From Stenotrophomonas maltophilia (GTDB lineage Bacteria > Pseudomonadota > Gammaproteobacteria > Xanthomonadales > Xanthomonadaceae), in the NCBI RefSeq assembly GCF_003205835.1, contig NZ_CP029773.1, positions 2,698,501 through 2,762,500 of the forward strand: a DNA stretch of 64,000 nucleotides. Direction: 5' to 3'. The translations under genes were made by a program, and so were the position numbers. The notes beneath the pieces are model-generated. The model was given only the letters and a program-made list of their open reading frames with translations. It searched no databases and was not told the origin of the DNA. Below, in pieces: positions 24,534-32,502 of the stretch (position 1 is its first letter; every line of letters starts with the position of its first letter).

Positions 24534-25783
24534 GACTCCTGGCTCGCCAGCTGCACCGGGTCATGGTGACCCCAGCCCTGCACACGCACGTAGGTGCCAG
24601 CGTTGGCCAGGTCTCCCTCGGCCTCCAGCACCACCCAGGCGTTGGCCTGCAGCATGGACATCAAACGGAACGACTCCTGCCCGGACAGCACGCGCGCACT
24701 CAGGCGGCCCTGAGCGTCCACTTCCACCCGCGCACGCGCGTGGAAGCGCAGGCCCGGCGGCTTGCGCACGTCGGCCTGCAGCGGCAGCTGCAACACGGTT
24801 TCCGGTGCCAGCCCCAGCAGGCGCCGCAGCACCGGCTCGACGAAGAAGCGCTGGCCCACGGCGGCCGACACAGGGTTGCCGGGCAGACCGAAATACAGCG
24901 CACCATTAGGCAGCACCGCGAACAACAGCGGCTTGCCGGGGCGGATCGCTACCTTGTGGAACACGATGCGCGCACCACGTCCACGCAGCGCATCGGGAAC
25001 GAAATCGTAGCGGCCGGCCGACACCGCGCCCGTGCTGATCAGCAGCTGCGCGCCTGCAGCCAGCGCGTCATCCAGCACCGCATTGAACGCGGCCACGTCA
25101 TCACCCACCGTGCCCTGCCACACCACTTCGGCACCGGCGGCCTGCAGGCGGCCAACCAGATACGGCCGGTTGCTGTCACGGATCTGGCCGGATTCCAGCG
25201 TCTGCGCCGCCTCGGTCACCAACTCCTTGCCGGTAGCGATCACTGCCGCCTTCGGCCGCGCCACCACCGCCACCTGGCCCACGCCGATGGCATGCAGCAG
25301 GGTGCGCGCATTGATGTCCAGCACCTGCCCGGCCTGCAGCACGCGCTCGCCTTCGCGTACATCCTGGCCGCGCAGGCGCACGTTCTGGCCCGGCTTCACC
25401 GTGCCCTTCAGGGCGATGCGGGTCGGGCGTCCTTCCTCGCTGGCGAGGATCTCCACGTTCTCGACCGGCACCACCGTATCCAGCCCAACCGGCATGCGCG
25501 CACCGGTCATGATTTCCCAGGCACCCTCACCACCTTCGGCGCCGGCATCGCCGGCCGCCTGCCAACCCTGCACCGCGAATTCGGTACCGGCTTCGAACGT
25601 CGTGCCGTTGGCGCGCAGCGCGAAACCGTCCATCGCAGAATTGTCGAACGGCGGCAGCGACTGCCCACTGATGATGTCACTGGCCAGAGTGCGGCCGCCG
25701 GCCTCATGCAACGGCAGGCGCTCGGCCGGCAGCGGCGTGGCCGCATCCAGCAGGTGCTGCAGGGCTTCGCTGTAGGCAATCAT
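24530..25783 (-). CDS. moeA: Molybdopterin molybdenumtransferase MoeA
   Basis: MoeA inserts molybdate into adenylated molybdopterin. The 417-residue protein shows LPPFDNSAMDGFALRA, the MoeA active-site loop, then EIMTGARMPVGLDTVVPVE, the sugar-binding-like STGAVSAGRYDF and the GLPGNPVSAAV motif. The start at 25783 (MIAYSEALQH) overlaps the moaCB stop (ATGA) and matches family N termini; the longer frame is rejected. Confidence 0.96.
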   Translation of the reverse strand: MIAYSEALQHLLDAATPLPAERLPLHEAGGRTLASDIISGQSLPPFDNSAMDGFALRANGTTFEAGTEFAVQGWQAAGDAGAEGGEGAWEIMTGARMPVGLDTVVPVENVEILASEEGRPTRIALKGTVKPGQNVRLRGQDVREGERVLQAGQVLDINARTLLHAIGVGQVAVVARPKAAVIATGKELVTEAAQTLESGQIRDSNRPYLVGRLQAAGAEVVWQGTVGDDVAAFNAVLDDALAAGAQLLISTGAVSAGRYDFVPDALRGRGARIVFHKVAIRPGKPLLFAVLPNGALYFGLPGNPVSAAVGQRFFVEPVLRRLLGLAPETVLQLPLQADVRKPPGLRFHARARVEVDAQGRLSARVLSGQESFRLMSMLQANAWVVLEAEGDLANAGTYVRVQGWGHHDPVQLASQES

Positions 25784-26790
25784 CAGTGGCCACCACCATC
25801 GACCATCGCCAAAGCGTGGCCCAGCACCGGCGCCAGAATATCGAGGCACTGCGCCGCCGCCTTCGGGCTGCCCGGCAGTGCGAACACCAGCATGTTGCCC
25901 AGCTGCACCACCTCGGCGCGGCTCAGCCAGGCCATCGGCGTGTGCTGTGCGCTCAGTGCCCGCACCATCTGCGCCAGGCCATGCACCGGCCGTGCGTTCA
26001 AGGAACGCAGCGCCTCCGGGGTCAGGTCACGCGGGCCCAGCCCGGTACCGCCGGTGCACAGGCACAGGCGCACGCCCTCGGCGGCCAGTGCCTGCAGGCG
26101 GCCCGCCAACGGCTCGATGCCGTCGGGCAAGATCTCGGCGGCCACGACCTCACCGCCCAGCTTTTTCAGGCCGCTTACCAGGGTTGGGCCGGACACATCT
26201 TCATAGGTGCCCTCGCTGGCGCGATCGCTCAGCGTGATCACCGCGCAGGCCGCGCCCTCCAGGCCCTTCGGCGCACGCGGCTTGAAGCGCGCGCGCTCGG
26301 CATCGTCCATGCCATCCGGGTGCAGCCACACGCCGCGCTTGCCACCTTCCTTGAACAGCAGGCGGATGCCCTCGATGCGCAGTGCCGGTTCCACCGGCTT
26401 GCTCAGGTCGTACAGGGTCAGCAGCGCCGCGTTGACGCCGGCCAGTGCCTCCATCTCCACGCCGGTGCGCGCCTCGCTGGCGCACTCGCACCACACGCGG
26501 ATCGCCTGCCGTTCCGGTACCGGCGCGCAGAACACCTGCACCAGTTCCAGCGGCAGCGGGTGGCACAGCGGCATCAGCATCGAGGCCATCTTGGCGCCCT
26601 GCAGGCCGGCAATCTCGGCCATCACCAGCGCATCGCCCTTGGGCAGGCGGCGCTCGACGATCAGCGGATAGGCCACCGGACCGGCATGCAGCTCGCCCAC
26701 CGCCACCGCACGGCGGCGGGTGATGCGCTTGTCGCGGACATCGGCCATGTGGAAGGCCGCATTCAATTCCCCACTCATCGTGTTGCTCAT
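25783..26790 (-). CDS. moaCB: Fused MoaC-MogA/MoaB molybdenum cofactor protein
   Basis: This single 335-residue protein joins two enzymes. The N-terminal half (about 1-155) is MoaC, cyclic pyranopterin monophosphate synthase: FHMADVRDKRITRRRAVA, KGDALVMAEIAGLQGAK, MLMPLCHPLPLELVQV and GVEMEALAGVNAALLTLYDL. The C-terminal half (about 165-330) is a MogA/MoaB adenylyltransferase-like domain with LSDRASEGTYEDVSGP, LCLCTGGTGLGPRD and FALPGSPKAA. Such fusions are known in some bacteria. The start overlaps the moaA stop. Confidence 0.95.
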   Translation of the reverse strand: MSNTMSGELNAAFHMADVRDKRITRRRAVAVGELHAGPVAYPLIVERRLPKGDALVMAEIAGLQGAKMASMLMPLCHPLPLELVQVFCAPVPERQAIRVWCECASEARTGVEMEALAGVNAALLTLYDLSKPVEPALRIEGIRLLFKEGGKRGVWLHPDGMDDAERARFKPRAPKGLEGAACAVITLSDRASEGTYEDVSGPTLVSGLKKLGGEVVAAEILPDGIEPLAGRLQALAAEGVRLCLCTGGTGLGPRDLTPEALRSLNARPVHGLAQMVRALSAQHTPMAWLSRAEVVQLGNMLVFALPGSPKAAAQCLDILAPVLGHALAMVDGGGH

Positions 26791-27767
26791 CCTCCGATGG
26801 AGGCCAGGTGCGGGGTCAGCCCGGTCTGGCCCTGGTGCAGTCCATGCCCGGCCGCTTTCAGGCCAAGCTGTGTGGTGATGCGTGCCAGCAGCGCGTCGCG
26901 GTCATCGTCGCTCTGCAGCAGCGGGCGCAGCGGCACGCCGAACTCGCCGAACAGGCACAGCCGCAGGTCACCCTTGGCGGTCACCCGCAGGCGGTTGCAG
27001 CCCTTGCAGAAGTCACGCGAATACGGGGCGATGATGCCGATGCTGCCGCGATGGTCGGGGTGGCCGAACTCACGCGCCGGGCCGGCATCGGCCGCGCGTG
27101 GACGCTCGCACCAGCCGGCCGCCAGCAGCTGCTCGATCACCACGTCGGCGCGCAGGTGGTGGCGCTGGAAATAGGCTTCGTTGTCGCCGGTGCGCATCAG
27201 TTCGATGAAGCGCACGCTGAAGGGACGGTCACGCAGGTAGTCCATCCACTGCGGCAGCTCGTCGTCGTTCAGGCCGCGCAGCAGCACCGCGTTGAGCTTG
27301 ATCGCCGGCAGGCCCAAGGCCTGTGCCAGGGCCAGGCCCTGTTCGATCTCCGGCAGGCGGTCATGCCCGGTGATGGTCCTGAAGCGTTCGCGCTGCAGGC
27401 TGTCCATGCTCACGTTCAGCGCGGTCAGGCCGGCGCGATGCCAGCCCGGCAGGCGACGCGGCAGCAGCGTGCCATTGGTGGTGATGGCCACCTTGCGGAT
27501 GCCCGGCACCGCCGCCACGGTGGCGATGATCTCGTCCAGGTCCTTGCGCAGGCTGGGCTCGCCACCGGTCAGGCGGATCTTGCTCATGCCCAACGCGGCA
27601 AACGCACGCACCAGGCGCGCGATTTCATCCACCTGCAGGAAGCGCGGCCGGCCATCGGCCTGGTAACCGTCGGGCAGGCAGTAGCTGCAACGGAAGTTGC
27701 AGGCTTCGGTCAGCGACAGGCGCAGGTACGGAAAGCTGCGTCCGAAACCGTCGGTGAGTTGGCTCAT
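26787..27767 (-). CDS. moaA: GTP 3',8-cyclase MoaA (radical SAM)
   Basis: MoaA performs the first step of molybdopterin synthesis, from GTP. The 326-residue protein has the SAM cluster motif CNFRCSYC, the GGEP segment (LTGGEPSLRKDL) and the C-terminal cluster CKGCNRLRVTAKGDLRLC. It ends in GG, as MoaA proteins do. The ATG at 27767 (MSQLTDGFGR) is preferred; the frame extends to 27791. It is the first gene of the seven-gene cofactor operon. Confidence 0.96.
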   Translation of the reverse strand: MSQLTDGFGRSFPYLRLSLTEACNFRCSYCLPDGYQADGRPRFLQVDEIARLVRAFAALGMSKIRLTGGEPSLRKDLDEIIATVAAVPGIRKVAITTNGTLLPRRLPGWHRAGLTALNVSMDSLQRERFRTITGHDRLPEIEQGLALAQALGLPAIKLNAVLLRGLNDDELPQWMDYLRDRPFSVRFIELMRTGDNEAYFQRHHLRADVVIEQLLAAGWCERPRAADAGPAREFGHPDHRGSIGIIAPYSRDFCKGCNRLRVTAKGDLRLCLFGEFGVPLRPLLQSDDDRDALLARITTQLGLKAAGHGLHQGQTGLTPHLASIGG

Positions 27768-27874
27768 GGCTGGTCCACCTTGTTGCTCCACCGTCTTGCC
27801 TGTGCCCGGAACGGCCCGGAAACCCTCGTCTGCTGGAACGATTGCCAGAGTACGCGGCAGTCAGTTCCATGGGC

Positions 27875-27888
27875 ATGACTTAAATCAA
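27875..27888. promoter_or_regulatory. Weak FNR-like site upstream of moaA
   Basis: ATGACTTAAATCAA has one perfect half-site (ATCAA) and one imperfect half (ATGAC for TTGAT). It lies 108 bases upstream of the moaA ATG and 74 bases upstream of the divergent gene at 27962. Other sites nearby are stronger matches. Confidence 0.35.
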
Positions 27889-27961
27889 TCGTCTTCGGCC
27901 CCGCGCGGCAGGCGTTATGGCAGCATGCGGCTTTCCGTGCAGCGGGCGTGTGACAACCCTC

Positions 27962-28366
27962 ATGATGATGAACGATTTCCAGCAGCTGCTGCACGCCGCA
28001 GGCCAGCAGGCTGAACCGCAACGCTTGCTGTTCGTATTCGTGCGCGCCGAGCTGCCCGAATCGCCCACCAGCGACCAGCGCGACCGGCATGATCGCCGCG
28101 AGGGCGGCACCCTGTCGCCGGTGCTGTGCGTGGACAAGCTGCCGGCCGAGGTGCCCAGTTTCCTGGCGCTGGCGACCGAATCGACCACCACCGGCATCGA
28201 GTGGGATCTGGTGTTCGTGGCGGCGCTGGACGGCCGCGCCGGTTTCGCACCCAACAGCGACGAAGCCGCGCGCCCGCTGCAGCTGATGGTCAACGCCATC
28301 CATGACGGTCAGATCGGCCGCTTCGCCGCCTTCGACCGGGGCGGCGAGCCTGTTCAGTTCTATTGA
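27962..28366 (+). CDS. Conserved small protein divergent from moaA
   Basis: The 134-residue soluble protein begins MMMNDFQQLLHAAGQQAEPQ, with alternatives at 27965 and 27968. It contains RLLFVFVRAELP, LSPVLCVDKLPAEVPSF and LQLMVNAIHDGQIGRFAAFD. Close relatives in pseudomonads and xanthomonads are, as I recall, sometimes labelled ribonucleotide reductase alpha, but it is far too short and shows no reductase motif. Its end overlaps the convergent membrane protein gene by seven bases. Function unknown. Confidence 0.75.
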   Translation: MMMNDFQQLLHAAGQQAEPQRLLFVFVRAELPESPTSDQRDRHDRREGGTLSPVLCVDKLPAEVPSFLALATESTTTGIEWDLVFVAALDGRAGFAPNSDEAARPLQLMVNAIHDGQIGRFAAFDRGGEPVQFY

Positions 28367-28689
28367 GCCACCAGCTGCAGGGTCAGGAAGAAGATCACCA
28401 GCACGGTGTTCAGCCCCCAGGCCACGGTCAGCCCGCGCGCGGCCACGCCCAGGTTGGGGTTGTGCGCGGTGGGCGCCGCGCGCCACACCGCCGGGATGAT
28501 CCAGCCGGTATAGAGCAGCAACACGGCGAACACCCCCAGCAGCAGCGACGTGCGCTGGTTGGCCAACGCCCAGAGGGCCACGGCCCACAGAATGTTGCTG
28601 GGAATGACGCCCTGCAGCCAGAACACACTCCAGAGCCGTGAACGCCCCGGGGTATCGGGCGCCGGGTGCAGGGAAGCGGTGGCGGTCAT
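28360..28689 (-). CDS. Small membrane protein, three predicted helices
   Basis: The 109-residue protein has a short polar N terminus and three hydrophobic segments: around SNILWAVALWALANQ, SLLLGVFAVLLLYTGWIIP and GLNTVLVIFFLTLQLVA. I do not recognise the family. It is convergent with the gene ending at 28366. Confidence 0.7.
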   Translation of the reverse strand: MTATASLHPAPDTPGRSRLWSVFWLQGVIPSNILWAVALWALANQRTSLLLGVFAVLLLYTGWIIPAVWRAAPTAHNPNLGVAARGLTVAWGLNTVLVIFFLTLQLVAQ

Positions 28690-29034
28690 AAGTCTCCTTC
28701 TGGTTAGGAAACGTGCCGGACCAGCCTGCGCTTGGTGGCTGGGAACGTCAACCCGAGTCGCACGTCACGCTTTGGCGTCGGTGCGGCCCAGCCATGCTCG
28801 ACTCAGACTTGCGCGGAGCCTGTCGCTATCGCCCTTCCCCACCCGCACCCTTCCCTCCCCCAACCTCGACACCTGTCGCAGATTGCGCGGTTCGGGCGGA
28901 TCACCACGCCAGCCCGCGCTGGCAGTGCTTAGCAGCGTGGGAGAATGCCGAAAGCGTCTCCAATCGAGTGATGTTTGCAACTCTTCTGATTGGCATTGCA
29001 CAGCGCCAGGGGCTCAGATGGCGTGCCACCGGAA
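28690..29034. other. Intergenic stretch without a supported gene
   Basis: No frame here has a convincing protein. The only structure I see is a modest inverted repeat (TGGCTGGG at 28736-28743 with CCCAGCCA at 28787-28794). The region leads into the structured segment at 29045-29229. Confidence 0.5.
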
Positions 29035-29044
29035 AAGGGTGGCC

Positions 29045-29229
29045 GGGCTTCGAACACCCGAGTTGATGTTGATGTATGCGCTTGCCAGCCGGCGTCACCT
29101 TAGCGTGGCGCCGGCTGGCAATCCGCCTGTCGGCTATGGCGGGCGGTGCGTGGGGGCTTTCGGGCCCGCCGGACTGACATCAACCCGGTGTTCGAACCAC
29201 GTACCGTCCGCCACTTTTATGGGTGGCGG
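29045..29229 (+). ncRNA. Candidate structured RNA: nested inverted repeats upstream of a small gene
   Basis: An outer pair, 29049-29069 and 29177-29196 (TTCGAACACCCGAGTTGATG against its mirror, one base bulged), encloses two inner hairpins. These are GCCAGCCGGCG/CGCCGGCTGGC (29084-29094, 29109-29119) and GGCGGGC/GCCCGCC (29138-29144, 29164-29170). A fourth hairpin, CCGCCAC/GTGGCGG (29208-29214, 29223-29229), follows 29 bases before the next ATG. This multibranch fold could be a leader or independent RNA for the gene at 29259. No known RNA family is assigned. Confidence 0.5.
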
Positions 29230-29258
29230 CTACCGATTGCCCTGCACGGAGCCTTGCC

Positions 29259-29633
29259 ATGAACAAATCCAACTTCCCGCACCTGCACGCCGACCACGGC
29301 ACCACCCACGACGACGGTTCGCCACAGGCTGCGCCTGCAGTGGACAGGAACACCTTCATTTCCAATCTCAACCGTATCGGCTCCGGTGCGGCGGCCGATG
29401 GCCAACCCTGGCCGGAGCGGCATCAACTCCCCGGCCGCTGCCTGGCCCTGGCCGATGCCGATTGCGCGTTAAGTGGATTGCGGGTGGTGCTGGAAATGCT
29501 GCTGGCGGCGGAGCGCACCCGCCAGAATGGCGAACCCGAGCAATACGTGGGCGACCGGGTGATGGAGGGGTTGGTCATGGCCTGTCAGTCGTTGTGCGCG
29601 CAGGCGGTGGGGCGGTTGCAGCCTGAAGGCTGA
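29259..29633 (+). CDS. Small hypothetical protein behind a structured leader
   Basis: The 124-residue protein starts MNKSNFPHLHADHGTTHDDG. The N-terminal 40 residues are polar and probably disordered. The rest is helical (CALSGLRVVLEMLLAAERT, VMEGLVMACQSLCAQAVGRL). I do not recognise it with confidence; the layout recalls short accessory proteins such as DUF3077 of pseudomonads. ACGGAG precedes the ATG. After the stop, 29640-29731 can be read as a short degraded frame ending LIDQRSQHVAT, perhaps a remnant. Confidence 0.65.
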   Translation: MNKSNFPHLHADHGTTHDDGSPQAAPAVDRNTFISNLNRIGSGAAADGQPWPERHQLPGRCLALADADCALSGLRVVLEMLLAAERTRQNGEPEQYVGDRVMEGLVMACQSLCAQAVGRLQPEG

Positions 29634-29753
29634 TCGGCACCCGCTATCCGGAAGCGGTGATGGGCGCCCATGCACTGCAGGAAACGGTGATGCTGATCGA
29701 CCAACGCAGTCAACACGTGGCGACCTGAGCGGGCAGCCACCACCGCAACTGAG

Positions 29754-30383
29754 TCACTGGCGGTGTGCTGCCCGCCATGCCGGCCACGCTTCAGCGATCA
29801 CGCTCACTGCCGACCTCAGGAACAACAGGGCGATCACTGCGCCGACGACAGTATCCGGCCAGCCGCGCCCGGTCATGGCCACGCCGCCTGCGGCCACCAG
29901 CACGCCCAGGTTCGCGGCCACGTCATTGCGCGAGCACTCGAACGTGCTCTTCATGTTGATGTTCAAGCTGCGGAAACGCCACAGCAGCGCTACGCAGGTG
30001 AGGTTCGCCACCAGGGCAATGCCACCGAACACCAGCATCAGCGTGCTGGACGGTGGCACCCCGTTGACCAGCTTGCCGGCCACTTCGAACACGATGAACA
30101 CGAAGAAGGCCAGGATCAGCAGGCCCTTGGCCAGCGCCGCGCCCGCCTCCCAGCGTGCGCCTCGGTTTACCGCCCACAGGCTCAGGCCATAGACGATGGC
30201 ATCTCCCAGCATGTCGACCGCATCGGCCTGCAGGGCACTGGATCGCGCGGCAAGGCCCGCGCCGAACTCGATGAAGAACATCGCCAGATTGATTGCCAGC
30301 ACCGCTACCAGCACCCGCCGCTGGGCGCTGTGCAGCGCTATCGATGCCAGCTCCTGGCGCTTGTGGCCGCAGCACTGGTCCAT
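29754..30383 (-). CDS. Cation diffusion facilitator (CDF) metal exporter, short form
   Basis: The 209-residue inner membrane protein has six predicted helices and a Cys/His N terminus (MDQCCGHKRQE). The CDF metal-site regions are recognisable as QADAVDMLGDAIVYG in TM2 and ECSRNDVAANLGVLVA in TM5. The usual cytoplasmic C-terminal domain is absent, as in a known CDF subgroup. It is divergent from a CadR/PbrR-like regulator and transcribed from a MerR-type promoter, so it probably exports a divalent metal such as cadmium, lead, zinc or cobalt. Confidence 0.85.
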   Translation of the reverse strand: MDQCCGHKRQELASIALHSAQRRVLVAVLAINLAMFFIEFGAGLAARSSALQADAVDMLGDAIVYGLSLWAVNRGARWEAGAALAKGLLILAFFVFIVFEVAGKLVNGVPPSSTLMLVFGGIALVANLTCVALLWRFRSLNINMKSTFECSRNDVAANLGVLVAAGGVAMTGRGWPDTVVGAVIALLFLRSAVSVIAEAWPAWRAAHRQ

Positions 30384-30431
30384 GGGGTGCTCCGCCGGGC
30401 GTGCCCGGGCTTGAAATGAAAGGGAGCTGCC

Positions 30432-30462
30432 TTTATCAACCTTGTAGCCCCTACAAGGTCAA
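30432..30462 (-). promoter_or_regulatory. MerR-family promoter of the CDF gene
   Basis: On the minus strand TTGACC (30462-30457) and GATAAA (30437-30432) are 19 bases apart, the long spacer typical of MerR-family targets. The dyad ACCTTGTAG, spacer CCC, CTACAAGGT (30439-30459) lies between them. It is the expected site for the divergent regulator at 30467. Confidence 0.88.
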
Positions 30463-30466
30463 GCCC

Positions 30467-30877
30467 ATGACAGCCCCACTTACCATCGGCCAACTGGCCC
30501 GCCACACCGGCACCAAGGCGGAGACCATCCGCTATTACGAAAAGATCGGGCTGCTGCAGCCGCCGTTGCGTTCGCAGGGCAACTACCGCTGCTACGGCGC
30601 GCAGGATCAACGGCGGCTGGCATTCGTGCGCCGTGCGCGCGAGCTGGGGTTCGCCATCGAGCAGATCCGCGAACTGATCGCCTTCGGCGAACAACGCGAG
30701 CACCAGTGCAGTTCGGTGGATGACGTGGTGAAGGCACACATTGCCGACATCGCGCGCAGGATTGACGACCTGCAGGCGTTGCAGGGCGAACTGCAGCGGA
30801 TGATCGGCAACTGCCCCGGCGGGCGCGTGGCCGACTGCCGGGTACTGGAAGCCCTGCAGCCTGCGCCGGCTAGCTGA
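30467..30877 (+). CDS. MerR-family metal sensor, CadR/PbrR type
   Basis: The 136-residue regulator has an N-terminal MerR helix-turn-helix (TIGQLARHTGTKAETIRYYE), a dimerisation helix and metal-site cysteines C81, C116 and C124. The spacing (35 and 8) resembles CadR, PbrR and ZntR. It would twist the 19-base-spacer promoter at 30432-30462 open when metal binds. The ATG at 30467 places the operator just upstream. Which metal is sensed cannot be read from sequence alone. Confidence 0.9.
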   Translation: MTAPLTIGQLARHTGTKAETIRYYEKIGLLQPPLRSQGNYRCYGAQDQRRLAFVRRARELGFAIEQIRELIAFGEQREHQCSSVDDVVKAHIADIARRIDDLQALQGELQRMIGNCPGGRVADCRVLEALQPAPAS

Positions 30878-30907
30878 GCAGGAACCGCACGCGATTCGGC
30901 ACCCGCC

Positions 30908-31636
30908 TTAGACGCCGGTCGCTCCCGCCGCTTGCGCCAGCTCCGCCGCCAACGCATCGCCCTTGCGCTCGCTGTAACGGTCCACGAGGTAGTCGGCGCG
31001 GCCGCGGGTGAGCAGCGTGAACTTCACCAGTTCTTCGACCACATCCACCACGCGATCGTAGTAGGGCGAGGGCTTCATCCGTCCGTCTTCGTCGAACTCC
31101 TGCCAGGCCTTGGCCACCGACGACTGGTTGGGAATGGTCAGCATGCGCATCCAGCGGCCCAGTACCCGCAACGTATTGACCGTGTTGAACGACTGCGAAC
31201 CGCCGCAGACCTGCATCACCGCCAGCGTCCTGCCCTGGGTCGGCCGCACGCTGCCGTCTTCCAGTGGCAGCCAGTCGATCTGGTTCTTGAACACGCCGGT
31301 CACCGTGCCGTGCCGCTCCGGGCTGACCCACACCTGTCCTTCCGACCAGTGCGACCACTCGCGCAACCGCTGCACTTCCGGATGCCCCTTGTCCACGCTG
31401 TCCAGCAGCGGCAAGGCATGTGGATCGAACACGCGCGTTTCGCAGCCCAGATGCTGCAGCAGGCGTTCGGCCTCCAGTGCCAGCTTGCGGCTGAACGATT
31501 GCGGCCGCAGTGAGCCGTACAGCAGCAGGATGCGTGGCGGCCCCTGGCGTTCGGCGGCCAACCGCTGGTGATCCGGCTGGGGAAGCGAGGCTTGCCTCAG
31601 ATGGGGCAGCAAAGGACTTGTGATTGGCTTATTCAT
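30908..31636 (-). CDS. arsH: ArsH, NADPH-dependent FMN reductase of arsenic operons
   Basis: The 242-residue flavoprotein has [20 protein letters not shown] (FMN-binding start), [20 protein letters not shown] and [20 protein letters not shown], all typical of ArsH. ArsH oxidises trivalent organoarsenicals and protects from them. The ATG at 31636 ([10 protein letters not shown]) is divergent from arsR, with only 17 bases between the two start codons. Confidence 0.95.
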   Translation of the reverse strand: MNKPITSPLLPHLRQASLPQPDHQRLAAERQGPPRILLLYGSLRPQSFSRKLALEAERLLQHLGCETRVFDPHALPLLDSVDKGHPEVQRLREWSHWSEGQVWVSPERHGTVTGVFKNQIDWLPLEDGSVRPTQGRTLAVMQVCGGSQSFNTVNTLRVLGRWMRMLTIPNQSSVAKAWQEFDEDGRMKPSPYYDRVVDVVEELVKFTLLTRGRADYLVDRYSERKGDALAAELAQAAGATGV

Positions 31637-31653
31637 TCGACTATTCAAGAATT

Positions 31654-31983
31654 ATGGAAACATCAAATGCAATCGCCGCGCTCACCGCACTCGGCCACGC
31701 CACCCGCCTGGCAGCCTTCCGCCTGCTGGTCGAAGCCGGCCCGGCCGGTCGCATGGCCGGGGACATCGCCACAGCCCTCCAGGTTCCTCCTGCAACCCTC
31801 AGCTTCCACCTGAAGGAGCTGGTACAGGCCGGACTGGTCGAGAGCGAGAGCCGGGGCCGCCACGTCTGCTACCGCGCGAATTTCAGCGCAATGACCGGCC
31901 TGATCGAGTACCTCACGCACAACTGCTGCGCCGGTTCGCCCAGCGAACAGTGCGCGCCGTTGGGCAATCCCTGCAGCTGCTGA
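31654..31983 (+). CDS. arsR: Arsenite-responsive repressor ArsR
   Basis: The 109-residue winged-helix protein has recognition region VPPATLSFHLKELVQAGLV. C-terminal cysteines C91, C92, C100, C107 and C109 (NCCAGSPSEQC then NPCSC) resemble the As(III) site of ArsR proteins that bind metal near the C terminus. It would repress both its own arsR-arsC-acr3 operon and arsH from the very short shared gap. Confidence 0.93.
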   Translation: METSNAIAALTALGHATRLAAFRLLVEAGPAGRMAGDIATALQVPPATLSFHLKELVQAGLVESESRGRHVCYRANFSAMTGLIEYLTHNCCAGSPSEQCAPLGNPCSC

Positions 31984-31998
31984 TTCGGAAACGCCATC

Positions 31999-32502
31999 AT
32001 GTCCCGCTCCATCCTGTTTCTCTGCACCGGCAACAGCGCCCGCAGTGTGCTGGCCGAAGCCACCCTGCGCGCATGGGGCGGCGGCCGCTTCACGGCCTAC
32101 AGTGCCGGCAGCCACCCGACCGGCCAGGTCAATCCGTTCGCGCTTGCACAGCTGCGCGCGGAAGGCGTTCCGGTGGCGGGACTGCGCAGCAAATCCTGGG
32201 ATGAGTTCGCCGACGCGGCTCCGATGGATCTGGTGATCACCGTCTGCGATGCGGCGGCAGCGGAAGCCTGCCCGGTGGTGTTCGGTGATTTCATCCGCAG
32301 CCATTGGGGTCTGCCGGACCCGGCCGCGGTAGGGGGCAGCGATGCCGACAAGGCTGCCGCCTTCGCCCACGCGCATGCCATCGTGAAGGCACGCGTGCAG
32401 GCCCTGCTGGCGCTGCCCGGGCACGTGTGGCAGGACCGCGGAATGCTGCAGCAGGCGCTGGACCAGATCGGCCACCTGCTGCCGGCAGCGCGCACGCCAT
32501 GA
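31999..32502 (+). CDS. arsC: Arsenate reductase ArsC, low-molecular-weight phosphatase type
   Basis: The 167-residue reductase has the catalytic loop C9-TGNSA-R15 and resolving cysteines C83 and C91 (VCDAAAAEAC), as in thioredoxin- or glutaredoxin-linked ArsC. It turns arsenate into arsenite for export by Acr3. It begins 15 bases after arsR, and its stop overlaps the acr3 ATG. Confidence 0.95.
   Translation: MSRSILFLCTGNSARSVLAEATLRAWGGGRFTAYSAGSHPTGQVNPFALAQLRAEGVPVAGLRSKSWDEFADAAPMDLVITVCDAAAAEACPVVFGDFIRSHWGLPDPAAVGGSDADKAAAFAHAHAIVKARVQALLALPGHVWQDRGMLQQALDQIGHLLPAARTP

Noticed and set aside
27962..28366. Ribonucleotide reductase alpha subunit
   Set aside because: Only 134 residues with no reductase active-site or allosteric motif; the recalled label is probably a propagated error.
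29045..29200. tRNA-like element because of TTCGAAC sequences
   Set aside because: No acceptor stem, anticodon arm or CCA-compatible fold; the TTCGAA motifs form a long-range stem instead.
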